A DNA stretch of 64,000 nt, from NCBI GenBank assembly GCA_003508835.1, contig PUFA01000006.1, positions 5,456,001 to 5,520,000 on the forward strand, in the 5' to 3' direction. A model generated the notes under the pieces. The model saw nothing but the letters and a program-made list of their open reading frames with translations. It made no database searches and had not been told where the DNA came from. This document shows, in pieces, positions 10,431 to 23,821 of this stretch. How positions within the stretch are numbered: position 1 is the first letter of the stretch; each line of letters begins with the position of its first letter. Made by a program: the position numbers and the translations under genes. This stretch comes from Eonycteris spelaea (lineage: Eukaryota; Chordata; Mammalia; Chiroptera; Pteropodidae).

Positions 10431-12044
10431 CATGTGTTGAAGCACTTCCTAAACTGGAAAAGAGCTGCTACCGGTAGGAGCTACATTTCCTGGGAGTTTT
10501 TAATTTATTTTTTATTTTTTAAATAAAGACAGTAGTAGACCCACTTTGGAGAAAGAGTATTTTAAATTTGTTTAAAGTATCACTTTGAGCCACAGCATGA
10601 TATTCTATTTTTTCTTGGAAATCGACTTTGTAAACTGTTTTCCAGGACCTTTAAAGATGTTTATACAAACAGAAGAGTAAAGCAACCCATTTCATTGTGA
10701 TTCTTGTATTTCTTTAATTTATAAAGAAACAGCAGAAGCGACAGAAAGTGATTAACATTTGAGCGCAAACCCTCCAGGCCCACACAGGAGGAAGAGCACC
10801 AGTTTCAGAAGCTGTCGTTGGTGAGTGCTGCCTCCGGGATGACCACAGCCCCGGAGAACCTGGGCTGGGATCTGCGACAGGAGACGGCCTGGCTGCAGAA
10901 CACCGCCAGGCAAGGGAAGATGAAGCCACGAAATGAAACGAAAGGCAACACCGTAAGACAAAACAAAAAGGGTGACCTATCAGAATCCTGTGAGAATTTG
11001 CGGTTCATGATCAAAACATTTAAAATTTTAGAACTTTGGAACTTTCATGAAACTGGAGCCATTAAGGAAGAAGAAAAGCAAGAAAAGCAGGTTGCGTCTT
11101 GGGGGTTTAGTGGCAATAGGTCCCCAGATCATGTTCTAAACCAGATCTGTCTCTGAACTGGAGTTTTAGCTCGGAGCGGGATGAATCCCAATGCAGCGGT
11201 CCATTCACAGGCACTGGCTTCTTGTACCTCCTGAAGTTCTGGGCTAGACTGAAGCACTACATGACTGAAGGCAGTGCAATCTTCCGAGGCACAAGAACCC
11301 AATGTTTCCCAGCATGAGCTAGAATGCGAATTGTCCTGCTTTCAGATAAGCTGCTGGCCCATGTTTTGTTTCTGAAACACCGCTCTTTCAAAATGCTTGG
11401 GCATTTTAATGATCGCACATGAGCATACTCAACTGTTCATATGCATCAAATCAAGGCTACAGAAACCCAGGTGCCTGGGCCACGAAATCCAGAAGCTAAA
11501 TTCTGAGCCTCAGAGCAGTGTTCACTGATAGTGCGCTTGGCTGAACTGGGCAACACCCATGTCTCGAACCAGCGTAGCGACGCCAGCCACCCTGGGGATG
11601 TGGCTCAGGGAAGGGCACCAGTCACTCTTCTGTTCTCAGCAAAGACAGAAAACTCTTGAACATGCACCATACTTGAATTTCAAGTGTTCATAACTCATCT
11701 GCGTATCTGATAACTGCAGGTTCCAAGAGGCCTGATTATAAATAATATTAATAAACAAATCACCAGGAATGACCTATGTTTATCACCCTGAACAAATATC
11801 ATTCTGAAGACTATTAGAAAGTTGTTAAACAATCTAGTTTTAGGCATCTCTTAGTCATCTCCAATTTTGGTGAATGTGAGTTAGAAACACCTGAAAAACA
11901 CTTGACTAGATGAATCGGCTGTGAGAGCAAGCACCATAAAGATGGAAAAGAGCATGGACTTGTGTCAGGAAGAGCGGCTGGTCAAGTTCTTGGCATCAGC
12001 GAGGGCCTCGACTGTGTCTTTTAGTCAGCAAAGCCATACTCTAC

Positions 12045-12155
12045 CTCGGGGCTGGGCGGCTGGAGGTCAGGATAATGACTGTCCCTGACAGAGGTGCCAG
12101 CTTTACTGTTTACCAACCAAGGTTTGTCATAACAGCGAGAGAACTGAAGTGGCGT
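12045..12155 (-). CDS. MACF1: MACF1 alternative coding exon W41 (37 codons)
   Basis: The exon has acceptor tctgtttcgcag-type sequence (actual: ccatttcgcag) and donor GAG|GTAGAG, and is 111 bp with both junctions in phase 0, so it can be included or skipped without changing frame. It encodes TPLQFSRCYDKPWLVNSKAG, then TSVRDSHYPDLQPPSPE. This fits between W40 (ending ASGTK) and W42 (starting VVPS). Reading through the donor adds VEYGFAD and a stop (TAA at the complement of 12024-12026 region), so the exon could also serve as an alternative C-terminus lacking the GSR/SxIP tail. Assignment rests on the coding quality and splice sites. Usage is not known from the sequence. Confidence 0.72.
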
Positions 12156-12668
12156 CTGCGAAATGGAAATCCAAAGGGAAGGACGGGAACAATTGAAAAT
12201 GGAAGAGAAAGGGAGCAAATTGGGAACATAAAAAAAACAAATAGAAGACACTAAATTTTAAAGAAACAGAAAACAAAACAATATGCACGTCAGTCCAACG
12301 GGATGAAAATAACCAGGCAGAAAGGCAACAGCATCCTTCACACACAACGCATCCTAACGACAAACTTTTCTGCGGGCTCCAGCTGCACACACAGTGCCTG
12401 GATTTTCAAAATCCGTAACTCTGGATGGGCTGAAATTCAAACTGAGAATATGTGAAAAAAAGCACTTCTGACTTAATGATGGGAGTCCGTATCTTAGTGA
12501 ATGTCCTTTGCAATCACCTTAAAGGCCCTCATTTGTGTACCACTAGGGCCTGGTCAGCCCGGCCTAAGTAGAGCTTGGTGTGTACGTCCTCATGTCAGTG
12601 GCTACACTGAACAGTGACATCTGCAAAGACGGGGTGGGGAAGGAGGCCACAGGGTGTTCAGCACGTAC

Positions 12669-12880
12669 CTTGGTACCACTTGCTGGGGTGGCTGGAGAAG
12701 ACGGCATGGACGTACAGCTGTGGTTACTCTGACTAGCGCTGGAGCTGGAGCGGGTAGGGGAAGCTGCCCGGGAAGACGGTTTGGACCTTCGACCCCGTGA
12801 CCGGAAAGGTGTCATTCCCTGGGACGCTCCCTCGGGGAGGATGAATTTCTCTCTAAGTTCAATGTTAGTTCTACCTCGTG
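12669..12880 (-). CDS. MACF1: MACF1 coding exon W40: start of Ser/Arg-rich tail after GAR
   Basis: The exon has a tag acceptor and a GTACGT donor and is 212 bp. It completes the Ala codon begun in W39 and encodes [20 protein letters not shown], then [20 protein letters not shown], a Ser-rich run and [12 protein letters not shown]. This is the basic, Ser/Arg-rich tail that follows the GAR domain and contributes to microtubule binding. It ends in phase 0, so either W41 or W42 can follow. Confidence 0.95.
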
Positions 12881-15879
12881 CTATAAAAGAAAAAAACACA
12901 CACACACGCATATACTAACGTTAATCTTAAAAATATATATCTTTGATGGTCATATAGCTGCTTGACCCCATAAGTTATATAAGTTATGGGTTTAGTACTA
13001 TCTGTGGACTCTTTTAAAAAAGAGCTATTAGCCTTGTCATGATTCTTACACACAGCAGACACATTAACTAATAAGTCCTTTAGTTTGCTATAATCAAGAA
13101 ATCTTTGTATACAAGGTGCCATCGCATTCTGTTGTCACGGGTGTGCCTTGCCACTGTCACCTGGGGTAAGCACACTGTGACTGGTCAGGGAGAGCAGATG
13201 CAGCAGTACAGACTTCTGAAATCAAACCCCTTTTCTCTCTCATAGGACATGTGTACTTTTTATTCACCTCTTGTGGGATACATGGTAATAAAAATGTGGA
13301 GAGAAACAGATCATTGAAATTGACATTGTCCAGACTCTTCTATTTCAATTCAGTCGATAACAATCCTAAAGAAAGGGGCCCAGAAACTCGGGACAGGAAA
13401 AAGGTCAGGACAGAATCACTAAGAAGTAAACATGTGGGAGGAGAGAGAAAAAGAGAGACAGATCAAGACCATGCATAAAACTTGCCAGTGAGGAACTGTA
13501 AGGTTAAAAACTGAAAGCTTGGGAGAGAACAAGGTAGAAAGAAAGGAAAACAGCACTGAAGGCCAACAGGTGCTGTCCGAGGCTTTCTAGAGCTGTAAGA
13601 CCAGAACTTAAAATGTGGATTCAGTCAGAAGAGACCAAGTACGGCCAACACAAATGTTAAATGTGAAAGACATCAATTCAAAAGAAATAATTCCTCTGGA
13701 ATATGTTCTTAGATTATTTCTCACTGAAAGGTGTTATATTCCAATAACGTTCTACCTCCTCTTCCACCCTCAACCATTTGCTTTTCAGAATGTAGTAGAT
13801 AGATCTACACAAACAAGACTGCTGGTGAAGCTGGGGAAAAGAGACCATTATAAACAAAATATTTGTGGTTCTTTTTTATATTAAGATTTTTTGCTTTGGT
13901 CAGAAACTACAAGTCTAGAAGGTTACAGTCAATTGTGCCTACTCTCGCTTTTGCCCCACCCAGTTTGTCCTCAAGAACTCTGAGGAATCTTGGTAGATTC
14001 GGATTTTAAATCCGGTTGTTTGGGTATCCCTGCAGAATGCTTCTTTTGTACACTGAATCCAAATTCTTCTCAATATATTATGTTGATATGACATACCAAA
14101 ATATCGGGTTAAAAGGGCTAACCCGGATGTCTGAACCTCTGAGTTTACAGTCCAGATTCTGCTGCCAACCAGGTGTTCGGGCTGACTGATCTCTAAGACT
14201 AGGGTCTTCCTTGTCTGCATGATCTATGATTTAAAGAAATGCTACGCTGTTTTTTCTTTCTTGGGCCCCAACAGAACGTGCCCCTTGCAGTTCCTTCCCT
14301 GGCCCTCAGTTCTCTAATAAGCCATTTTCTGGACTTGAGTGCTATGCTCTGTGCCTACACTGAGTCTCAAAAAGGATCTCCTTCAGCACTAACTTAGGTA
14401 CATCAGTAAGACTTCACATCACTAAAAACTTATTTATCTTGTGTTTGCTGAAGTGCCTGGCACAACGGTGGAGCGCAGAGCAAGCAGCCGTAATAACGCT
14501 GATGAATGAAAATCTTCACGTAGCTGAGGGCTCAGACATCCCCAAATGGTTTATTGCCTTAAGCCATAAAGAACTTCAGATGTGTGGTTAAACCTAGTAA
14601 ACATTTAATAGTGCACTTCTGAATCAACTCTCCCAGAAAACGACGAGAGTGATTCAAGAGGAAGACTTTGAAATGGTATCTCAGATGAGGGTAATGGCAT
14701 TTTAAATGTAATGACATAATGACGATATCCTGTTCCCATGCTCTGTATAACTTACAAAGTGTGATCAGGGGCAGCAGTACACTTGACTGTCACCAGCAAC
14801 CAGCCAGCCTCTCTATGTCAAATATGAAGAGCAGCACTCACAGAGGCTGAGGTCAAGGAAAGTCACGGGAGAGCTGGGACTAGCTCCGATATCGTCCACC
14901 TGAGCCGTACCCCTCCACCCCCTCGGCTTTTTACATCATCTACACCAGTTGTCTCCACTCTGCCCCCACCCCACTCAGGCATAGTTCTATCCCCTGAAAT
15001 CACTCTGCCAAATTAACACTAATAACTCAGGAGGGAACACTTCTAAATTGTGTAAGTTTGCAAAAGACAAAAAAAGTACAGAGGGAATAAAAATTGCTTA
15101 ATCTTACAACCTAGAGGATATCACTATTAACATGTTGGCGTGTCTTTACTCCTTTGCACAACTGTATATAATACTTAATACAGAAATATGAGATCATTCT
15201 TCCAGGCTCTACATGTCATGCATAATTTCAACCAGTGGCAAAGTATTTCATCATATGGACATCAATTTAACCAACCTTATGTTGTATTTTTAATTTGCTT
15301 AAAATTTTTAAACATCATATACAATGTGATAAACTTATAAAGTTTTTGCACATATCTGATGTTTTCCTTATAATAAATTTCTACAAGTGGGTTTGCTAAG
15401 AAAAAGGACAGACTTAAGTTTTTGATACATGTCAACTGATCTCTAAAATTTTATATCAACGTACAGTCTCCAAAATAATGTATGAATATATTCAATTTAC
15501 TTTACTCTGGCCAATGCTCCTGTATTATTGAGTGAGAAAGAGTGAGAGAGACGGAGGGAGGGAATGCACATGTGTGCAGGGGGAACACAGATGTATGTGT
15601 GCAGGTAAAAATCTACCATGTGACAGGTAAAAATAGCTCTCTGTTGTTGTTAATACGCACGGAGGGTGGGGTGGGGGATTATTAACTTCTCTGTTCCTGA
15701 AACACTCCCCTCCCTTGGTTCCTAGGATACTGCTCTCTTGCTTTGCCTCCTTACTCCTTCCCGCCCACTTCTTAAACACTGAACTTCCTCTGAGTTCTGT
15801 CCAGTCCTGTTCTACCTCTTAGATTTTCAACTTGGTGATGAGCTCATCCACCTAAGACTTCGGTGCCATCACAGGTCAT

Positions 15880-16260
15880 GGCTGACTCCCAAATATATCC
15901 CAGCACAGACCCTACTCCTGGAGGTCCGAAGTTTTGCCAATCGTTGATTAGACACGGTCTAAGCCAGAAACCTGGGAGCCAATGCAGGTCCCTCCCTCCT
16001 GATGGCAGTTTTGTCTACTGACAACCTTCTAAAGCTTCTTGAGTCCTGGAGTCTCTCCACACTCTCCTACACTGTATGGTTCAGGCAGCATCTCCTCCAC
16101 CCTGGATGCTGTAAGGGGCTTCTAACTGGCCTCCTTGGTTCTCATCTTACTCCCCATTCCTCCCTCACTCCTCACCCCGACTGCATTTCTCAATAAAAAT
16201 CTGGTATCTGTAGACGACTCAAAAATCCTTCCATGGTCTTTCACTGCAAACAGAATAAAG
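15880..16260 (+). repeat. L2 LINE fragment
   Basis: It follows the L2 3' region: 'aacctgggagccaatgcagg', 'tgtaaggggcttctaactgg', 'cctccttggttctcatctta', then 'catggtctttcactgcaaac' and 'agaataaagg'. The match is diverged and probably internally deleted. Confidence 0.6.
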
Positions 16261-16559
16261 GATTTGAGGGATTTCCTACGAAAACAAGTTTAGTAAATAC
16301 TGTATGCAACATTTCCCCAAGGAAAGCCCTAGCACAATTGCCATTTTGTAAGCTCTGAGAAATCCTGCAGTAACGAAATATGCATTTAACCATGATTTTT
16401 TGTTCTTTGAGGATCACATCTTGTGGACCAGATTCTGAAGGCAGCCATTTCAAGTTCAGTTTTCAATTACCAAAGAGGCCATCATTTTCTAAGGAACTTA
16501 TGCTAGCCACCTGATGTTGGCTGCAATAGGCTTGTTCCATGTCATTCTAAGGTATTGTT

Positions 16560-16725
16560 CAATGGGTATGGTCTTGGTTTTATAAGATGAAGTTCTATGG
16601 ATGGGTGATGGTGACAGCAAAACAGTGTGAATGTACTTAAACACCACTTAACGTAAAAATGGTTACGACAGTAAATTTTGTTATTTACGCATATTTTATC
16701 ATAACTTAAAAAAAAATCAGTTCTA
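16560..16725 (+). repeat. L1 LINE 3' end fragment
   Basis: The sequence 'ggatgggtgatggtgacagc' followed by 'tgtgaatgtacttaaacacc', 'aaaaatggttacgacag' and 'taaattttgttatttacgca' plus an A-run follows the common L1MA-type tail (ggtgatggttgcaca, tgaatatactaaaaacc, aaatgggtgaat, attatatctcaataaa). Confidence 0.45.
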
Positions 16726-18189
16726 AGCCAAACTGTGTCTTAAATCTTCATAGTTTTTCTAGACTTTCACTAAAATTTGGGAGAACTAATTGGCGTAATG
16801 CTCAAAAACATACACAGTACCCTAGAGTAAAGGTATACCTATTCATTAGGTGGGGGCACTGTTTTTATCTCCATCCAAAACATCATGATTTCCTTTGCCA
16901 CGGATGGATTCAGAAGCTGAAATCTCGCATTCTGGCAGTACCAGGAAGCTACCTAGTTGAAGATTTTCACTTTTTACATTTGGCTAAAGCAATGTGCAGT
17001 TTGAGACGTCATTTTAAACAGTTGTATAAAAGGAGATAAATGATTGTAAACACTGGTATCATAACCTTGTCGTATATTTTGTACTGTCTTCAGTATAAGA
17101 ATCTCTATGATCCAGAGAGCCAAGACAAAGCAACAAATACAAAATCTACCCCGAGTGGAGCTTCTAGAAGCCACAGTGACCCTCAAAGGACCCTAGACAG
17201 CTTCAAGGAACTTTTCTCATGATGCTCATGTCTTTCCAAGTCACTTATATCCACCCGAGCCCTTAAGTTTTCACCTCCTAACACAATTTTTATTTGAATA
17301 GAAGTAGCTCATCCTGTCCATCACTGGGAGAGTTATAACAGCTAAGGCTGCCGGTCAGTTCTGGATTCTGCACCCAAAGGAATTGAGATGATTACTGAGC
17401 TCGAGGAGGGCACACTTATAGAGGGACAGAGGGAAACCTTACCTTGTGTGCTCCAAGGGATGCTGAAAAAAGCACTATGTTCCACAGAAAATAGCTACTA
17501 CATGGCCCTCCAAATTTCCTTGGGGTTCCAATTTTTAGCTAATAAGAACAAAGCAAGCAGTGTTCTCCTTGGCCAGCAGCATAATGTTACCATAAATGTA
17601 GCAAGAAGAGCAGGCAGCACACAGGCATCCACAGATCTCAAAATGCCACATGCAAGGATCTCTTTTGTTTAGTCCAATCATACATGACACCAAAAATGAA
17701 ACCTCATTAATGGATTTAGAAAGGAATAATGTTGTTTTCCTGAGTTAAGGTTAAAATAATGTCTACTAATTTAAAATAATGAAAGAGGACTTTTATATCA
17801 AGGAAATTGGTTTGTAATATAATTAAATTCTAAATGGGATTAAACCCTTTCCAGTTTTGACCAGAGGTGTTTTCAAAATTAACTATTTTCTTAAAAAAAA
17901 AAAAAGAATTAATGAAAATTGTTACTCTGGTTTAGTAGAATAAATGCAGAATGAGTTAAAATAAGAGGAACTATTTATGCGAATATCTGAATTCATGTGA
18001 GAACTGTACCTTTTAGATCTAAATGCTTCAGAATATGACTATAAACCACTTCGAAAGAAGTTATGTAACCATACTGTAAATAGTTTTGCTAGGTTTATAA
18101 ATAAGTCTTAATAATTTAATTATGCAGGCTGAACCAGTAATGCAAACAAAATGGGGGAGGTGGTGGGTATGTCAGTTCCTGAGACGCAC

Positions 18190-18442
18190 AGCATATTGGT
18201 CAGGAGCACATACTCTACAGCCCGACTGTCTTGGATTTGAATCCAGTCTCTGCCATTTATTACTTGTCTGTTCTTGCTTGGGTTAAGTTATTTAACTTTC
18301 CTATGCTCTAATCTCCTATTATTATCTCTAAAATGGAGATAATAATAGTAACTACACCTTGTGGGGGTGTAAATGTGTTATTAGTTGTAAAGTGCTTATA
18401 ATAATGTGTGGCGTATAAGTTATGAGTATTTGTTAAATAAAT
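18190..18442 (+). repeat. MIR SINE, near full length
   Basis: The full MIR order is visible: 'cagcatattggtcaggagca', 'gacttg-like' 5' region, 'ggatttgaatccagtctctg', 'gttatttaactttcctatgc', 'aaatggagataataatagta', 'gtaaagtgcttataataatg' and a tail 'tatttgttaaataaatag'. Confidence 0.8.
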
Positions 18443-19476
18443 AGAACTCAACGAATTCTAGGTTTTGGCTCAACAAGAGTATTATATGCTGTCAACTTGT
18501 AGTCTTTAGAAATGCTATGATTGGCTATTTCAAAGCATTCACAAATGCAGCAGATACAGAGCCAAGAGGTGCTACAGTTTACGAAGCAAAGCCATTCTCA
18601 ACAGGATGGGATATGGGTAAGATGGACAAAGCTTAAACGCCAACCTATGGGAGACTGACTGGAAATCGAAGAGCTGGAATCAGAGTGCTTTATTTTACTC
18701 CCAGGATGGTGAACTAGAACAAAAAATATATGAACACAAAGAAACAGAGCAAGAAATGCAGAAACTAGTCCAGAAAGACACACTGCAGACAGCGGCGCGG
18801 GGGGCTCCTGTTACCACATGCAGCTTGGCTAAAAGGAAAAAGGAAAGGACGCAGCTGAGAGGATTTAGCAACTGGAATTTGGTTATTTCTCCCCTTGCTG
18901 CATTCCTTGCACGTCTCTAGCTGTAGGTGCCACCACTCATATTGGATGTACTGTTTTCTTCTGTCTTTGGGCTGTAATGCCAGCCTTTTCATGTTTAGCA
19001 GACACACTCCATGGTCTTGCTTAGGTAATCATCTCTTAGAAGGGTTCAGGCTCACTGCTAGGTGTTCCTTATCTCGCCTCCTGGTCAAGGGAGCGCCCCA
19101 GTCCTTCCCTGCATGACAGGGGCCTGATACTCTTCCCTAGTTTCAGGCAAAGGGGTCTGGAGCATAACAGGGACCCTATAGGGCTTCATCAGGCTCCTTT
19201 CTAGGCTACTATTTATTTAACATCTCACACCGTAACAGTCGATGACACCAATAAAGTCTCATTACTGTCTCCCCCAAGAGCATCAACCTCTCCTGCTTTC
19301 TCCCCATGGTCTACTGTGTCATCCCCAAGTTGTAATCTGCACTAGTGAGATGACATCTGGACAGCTCGACAACGAAGTGAATGAACAGACCCCACCACCA
19401 ACAGTTTGTATAAGCACAGAAGACTAGTGGTGAGGGCGTGCCTAACGTTTAATTCATGTTCAGGATGGTTCCTTAC

Positions 19477-19594
19477 CTCGGCAGGGGTCGTTTTTCACTA
19501 AAAATTCGTCCAGGGCCATCCATCCTCCACCGACGCGGACCATCACGGTGCTGCGCAGGATGCGGACCAGCCGCAGCTGCTGGGAGTCCCCGAA
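19477..19594 (-). CDS. MACF1: MACF1 coding exon W39: GAR domain, C-terminal part
   Basis: The exon has a strong pyrimidine-tract acceptor (ctccttggtcctgcag) and a GTAAGG donor and is 118 bp. It encodes [20 protein letters not shown], then [19 protein letters not shown]. This is the conserved second half of the GAS2-related (GAR) zinc-binding domain, including the VGGGW core and the last Cys. Together with W38 it forms the domain that binds and stabilises microtubules. It ends with one base of the Ala codon completed in W40. Confidence 0.96.
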
Positions 19595-22500
19595 CTGCAG
19601 GACCAAGGAGAAGCTGATGAGTGCACGCCTCGGCGCAGGCAGACCACCTGCCAGAGCAGACTGTATTCAGATGCAACGGCCATCTGACAGTATGGAGAGA
19701 ACGCTAACTCTCACTATTTCACATTTTTCACAAACGAATTTAAAATATGGAAAAGCCAAAATATCAATCTAAAGGCCAGTGGCTTGATACATCCTTTCCA
19801 CTGGGATAAAGTTAACTTCTGATGGTTATGCCCCAAACCAAAGGGGGAAGGCAGAGGGTAAACAAAATGTTAGCTCACTTTGATTCTTTTAGAGATTCTG
19901 CCCGAATTAAAAATCAGTAATAAAATTTTCCATAAAAGGTAGATAGATATAAGGTAGATGTCAACTTCTGAATACAGTGTGCTCCAAAGTTAAATGGAGA
20001 CCAGCAAATACTATTTCAAGCCTTAAGGAAACCCTTGCAAAACCATCATTATTACAAGCTTAGAAGGAAATCTAATTTTCCACATCAGGTTTTCAGAAAT
20101 AAACCCAAAGTATTCTCTAATTGTGATGTCACCAGCAGAAAAGTTTCTTCTGTTGAAAAAATGATTAGGTCTAGTATTTAGTTGAAGAAATTTGGTTGAA
20201 GAAATCAAGATTTTAATTTACCATGCTGATTATAAATAGTATTCAACATCATTTGGGGATGTTAAGCATGACTTTCTGATATTTATTTTTCCCTTTTTTC
20301 TTGCCTAACATTCTTACTTCTCAGCTCCACTAACATTTGAAGTTTCCCACTGCATAAATTATGCTCTTCCCAAAATAAACTATAAGACAACATAAGAGAA
20401 TTATGCTGAGATCCCAAAACAAAAATCGAACTGTTAGAGAAATAGCATCCCTAAAGTTATTTAATTCAAGGAAAATGTTGGGGGGAGAAGAGGGAAAGGG
20501 ACTATTTAATCACTTAATTATGATTTTCAAAGTTATAAAAGGAGAATCATAACTTTGAAACAATGCACAAAAACCTAAAATGCCAGAAAGGAATGTATAT
20601 TACATTGCGTTGACTTAAGTGCAGTTTATATAGGTAAGGTGACTAAACAAATATCCCCCTTCCCAAAACTTTACTTTGAAAATAAAGAGTCCCATATCTT
20701 TCATCCCATACAGTTTCAAGTTTTTATACAAGGTGACCACAGCAACGGCATGGTGTAGTGTGAGGAGCACTGAAGTGGGGACTGAGATGTGAGGGAATAA
20801 ATGTCCTGTCCTGGGAAGGAAGCTGCCCCTCTGGCTTCTTCAGGAGTCTCTCCCTCAGACACTGGCCCAATGAGTGAAAATGGGGAAACCCTTTGGGAGG
20901 AATCGAGGATTCCACCAGACCCAAAGGCAGTAATGGCCTGACTCAATTTGGGGTTCTATCCAGACAGGTGAGGAGAGGAAGGAAATAAAGGGCCTATGTG
21001 TTCCAGGGTGAGTCAGGAAGATACCCCCAAGATGTACCTTATTCTTACATTACTGTGCCCTGTAACTTATTTTCAGTCTTTAGAATTACTCCATATATTT
21101 CATTCTTTTTCCCTTTAATTTCTTACCAAAGCTCCCTCTGAAAGATTCTAATTTGTTTCTGCTGAGCTATGGGGAAAAGGAGGTTTGACCGAAGCCAGTA
21201 GCCAAAGCGGCTGGGGAAGCTGAGGACAGAGTGACAAGTGGTGGAAGGGGTTACAGCAGCTCTAAAAATGGGGACACGAAAACTGGCAGAGCTGGGTTGT
21301 CAGTGGGGCAGAGCTCAGAACAAAGTCTGAGTCAGAAGGGTACCTTGTTTCCTTCTCTTAAATGGAATTTCCCTTGCAGTGCATGAGTTTTTGCAGTGGT
21401 TGTGTTAGCTGTGTGACTGTTGGCATGTGACCCTTTGGGCCTCAGATGTTTCATGTATAAAATAAACTTCATAACTCTGTTCCCAACAATGGAGCCAACT
21501 CATCTGACCCTCTGCTGGTCAACACAACAGTAGGGAAGGCATAAGTGCCGCTCTGAAGGGGCCCTTGGTACCTTCATGCAGGCATCAGCAAACGGGCACA
21601 TCTTCTAGGTACTATTTGGCACTCTTATGCAATGATTTATTTAAATCAAATTTCACTGTTCTTGTCTTTAGTTTCTTTCTATCCTGTTCTCTCCACTGGC
21701 CCAGAAGGTTACTGTATCAAGTGATTATTATAGCACCTGGAATTTAATGGCGGCTCAGGGCCTCAAATCAACTTGGTTTCTGATTTCATATCACAAGACA
21801 AATTTTACTCATGCAACTTCCTTCCATTTGAAGACACAGGACCCCAGAGCCCTCAAAAAGATCTGAAAGGTTAGTGTTACCAAGTGGAGTCAAAGGCAGT
21901 CAATCTTTCTGCAAGTCTAATTTGATCTCATTAGATTTTGGCTAGCGGGCATAATCGGCAAACTTTAGGCTATAACCAATTATAATTTCCACACTATTAT
22001 TTCTCAGGTACCTTATAAGTACCATATAAGTGTTAATATTATTAATATTAATATAAATATTAATAAAGTATTTAAACAGACAGTATTTACTCCAAGGTTT
22101 TACTTAGTGTACATTATAAAATTTGTGTTAACTATCAAAAGACTGGTATAAATCAGAACTGTGCTATCTGGTATTGACTTCCAACGGAGAAGTACAAGAC
22201 CAGGCTCTTTTTAGAAGGATAGATTGATACTACAGCTTCAATTTCCTCTGAACCATACTACCTATAACTCAGTCCAGCATAGTATCTTCATCATCTTTAT
22301 CTAATCTAATTGAATGGAAAATTTAATCTCCTTAAAAAAAAATAGACATATCCTTCTGCTACTAAGACAGCTCTATAAGAGTAGCTCTGTTAATAGTTTC
22401 TCTACTTGGTAAGACAACCATATGTGATGCAGGCATGCTTCAGATTACATCCTCTCCCCACAGCAAAGAACAGGCAGCATTAGCTACACAGACCATTTCC

Positions 22501-23746
22501 ACCACGGAGAATGTCGTAAGGCACACTGTACCTGATTGCCGAGGAAGAACTACAGACAGTAAGAGTAAAGGACGGAGAAAACGGAAGGAAAAAAAAAAAG
22601 AACATTTTATCAAATTAAGACTCTGGAATGAAAATCATGTAATCATGTTACCAGTCTTCAAACATAATGACACATGCTAATCATATTCTTACCAACCTCC
22701 TGCCACAGGGATGTGGTTATACAAAGTAAGATCTAACTTTTCCATTCTATGTTACTCTTATTAACTCATTTCTCTCATAGGTAATTAAAAGAATCCCCAG
22801 AAAACAAAACTCAATAAGCAAGCATAAGACTGCTTGGAGCTTTATTAACTAAATGCACTGAGCTGGTCCAAGGCAGAGTTAGCCAACACACCCCAGCTAA
22901 GAGCAGCACCGTGCGCTTTTGGTGTACTTTGAAGACATTTTCAATATACTAAAATGGAATCTAGTTTTTTCCTGTTTCTAACCTGCTGCTTGTAACTGTA
23001 ATCTGACATGGCCATCTAAATCAAATCCTCTTTGACAATCCCAGATTTTCCTTAGGACTTCAGAGGACACCTGATATATTTTAGGAGGTCTGTTGCAGAC
23101 CTCTCCTATGTTCTGACTCTGGTCCTAAAAAATGCTAAACACAGCATAGTTAACTGTCAGTTATGGCTGCACTCAGCAAAGCTTCCAGGAAAGACTACTG
23201 AGCCCAGCACCACACAGTGCATCCAGGCTGTTTGTAGCCCAGTTCAGAGTAGGCAGAGCGATCCTTGGGGCCTTGACACAGATCCTCTGGCCCTCTCTGA
23301 GCCCAGGAGCTACTCAGGCTCATAATGACCAACTCTTTGGTTGGTTAACAAGTTATGATCAGTCATTAGATAACTGCTTCCTTATCTTACAGTAGAGGTG
23401 TCTTCATTTCCCTAAAGACTTTGGTCACCAGTAAAGACAAGACTCTGAAATGTCTCCTATGTTGAATTCAAGTATAAGCTACTGTTAGCTAGATATGGCA
23501 ACTCTTTTTCAGAGGGACCTGTGTAGGGCACTAAGCTTAGTCCAACACAACACCTGCAAGTTGGAATCCATAGAGACAAGGGCCAAAGAATGACCATATC
23601 TCATGTCCCACTGGCTCTGGTCCTCCAATCACCAGCATGGGAAGGAAGGAGGAATCATCAAGTCTGCTGTGTGTCAGGTTGCTTTCACCTGTAAGGGACA
23701 TGTGGGTGGAGTGACTACCACAAAGGACTGCTTTGCTCTTCCTTAC
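19595..23746 (-). other. MACF1: MACF1 intron W38-W39 (4.2 kb)
   Basis: The intron is AT-rich with no recognised exon. It contains a weak MIR fragment near 21390-21490 and a palindromic AT-rich stretch (repeated 'attaatatta' units) around 22035-22070. The intron splits the GAR domain coding sequence. Confidence 0.6.
21390..21490 (+). repeat. MIR SINE fragment, weak
   Basis: The sequence 'agctgtgtgactgttggcat', 'gggcctcagatgtttcatgt', 'ataaaataaacttcataac' follows part of the MIR core. The piece is short and diverged. Confidence 0.4.
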
Positions 23747-23821
23747 CCGGTATTTATTCTCTCCAATTTGCTCCACCTGAAACCTTTTTGCACATTTGCA
23801 TTGAGCCACTTGTCTTGTGAC
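23747..23821 (-). CDS. MACF1: MACF1 coding exon W38: GAR domain, N-terminal part
   Basis: The exon has a tag acceptor and a GTAAGG donor and is 75 bp, phase 0 on both sides. It encodes [14 protein letters not shown], then [11 protein letters not shown]. The CKC motif supplies two zinc-ligand cysteines of the GAR domain. It follows the EF-hand exons directly, the standard spectraplakin order. Confidence 0.95.

Larger units (their letters stand above)
12881..19476 (-). other. MACF1: MACF1 intron W39-W40 (6.6 kb)
   Basis: No exon was recognised. The intron contains an L2 fragment (15880-16260), an L1 3' fragment near 16560-16725, a MIR (18190-18442) and, around 15100-15480, AT-rich sequence that resembles an old LINE relic but is too diverged to name. 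A purine-rich stretch lies near 13380-13560. Scattered open frames are short and unsupported. Confidence 0.55.

Noticed and set aside
22035..22070. AT-rich palindromic stretch as a possible origin or structured RNA
   Set aside because: It is a short run of attaatatta-like units typical of low-complexity intronic DNA, with no conserved context.
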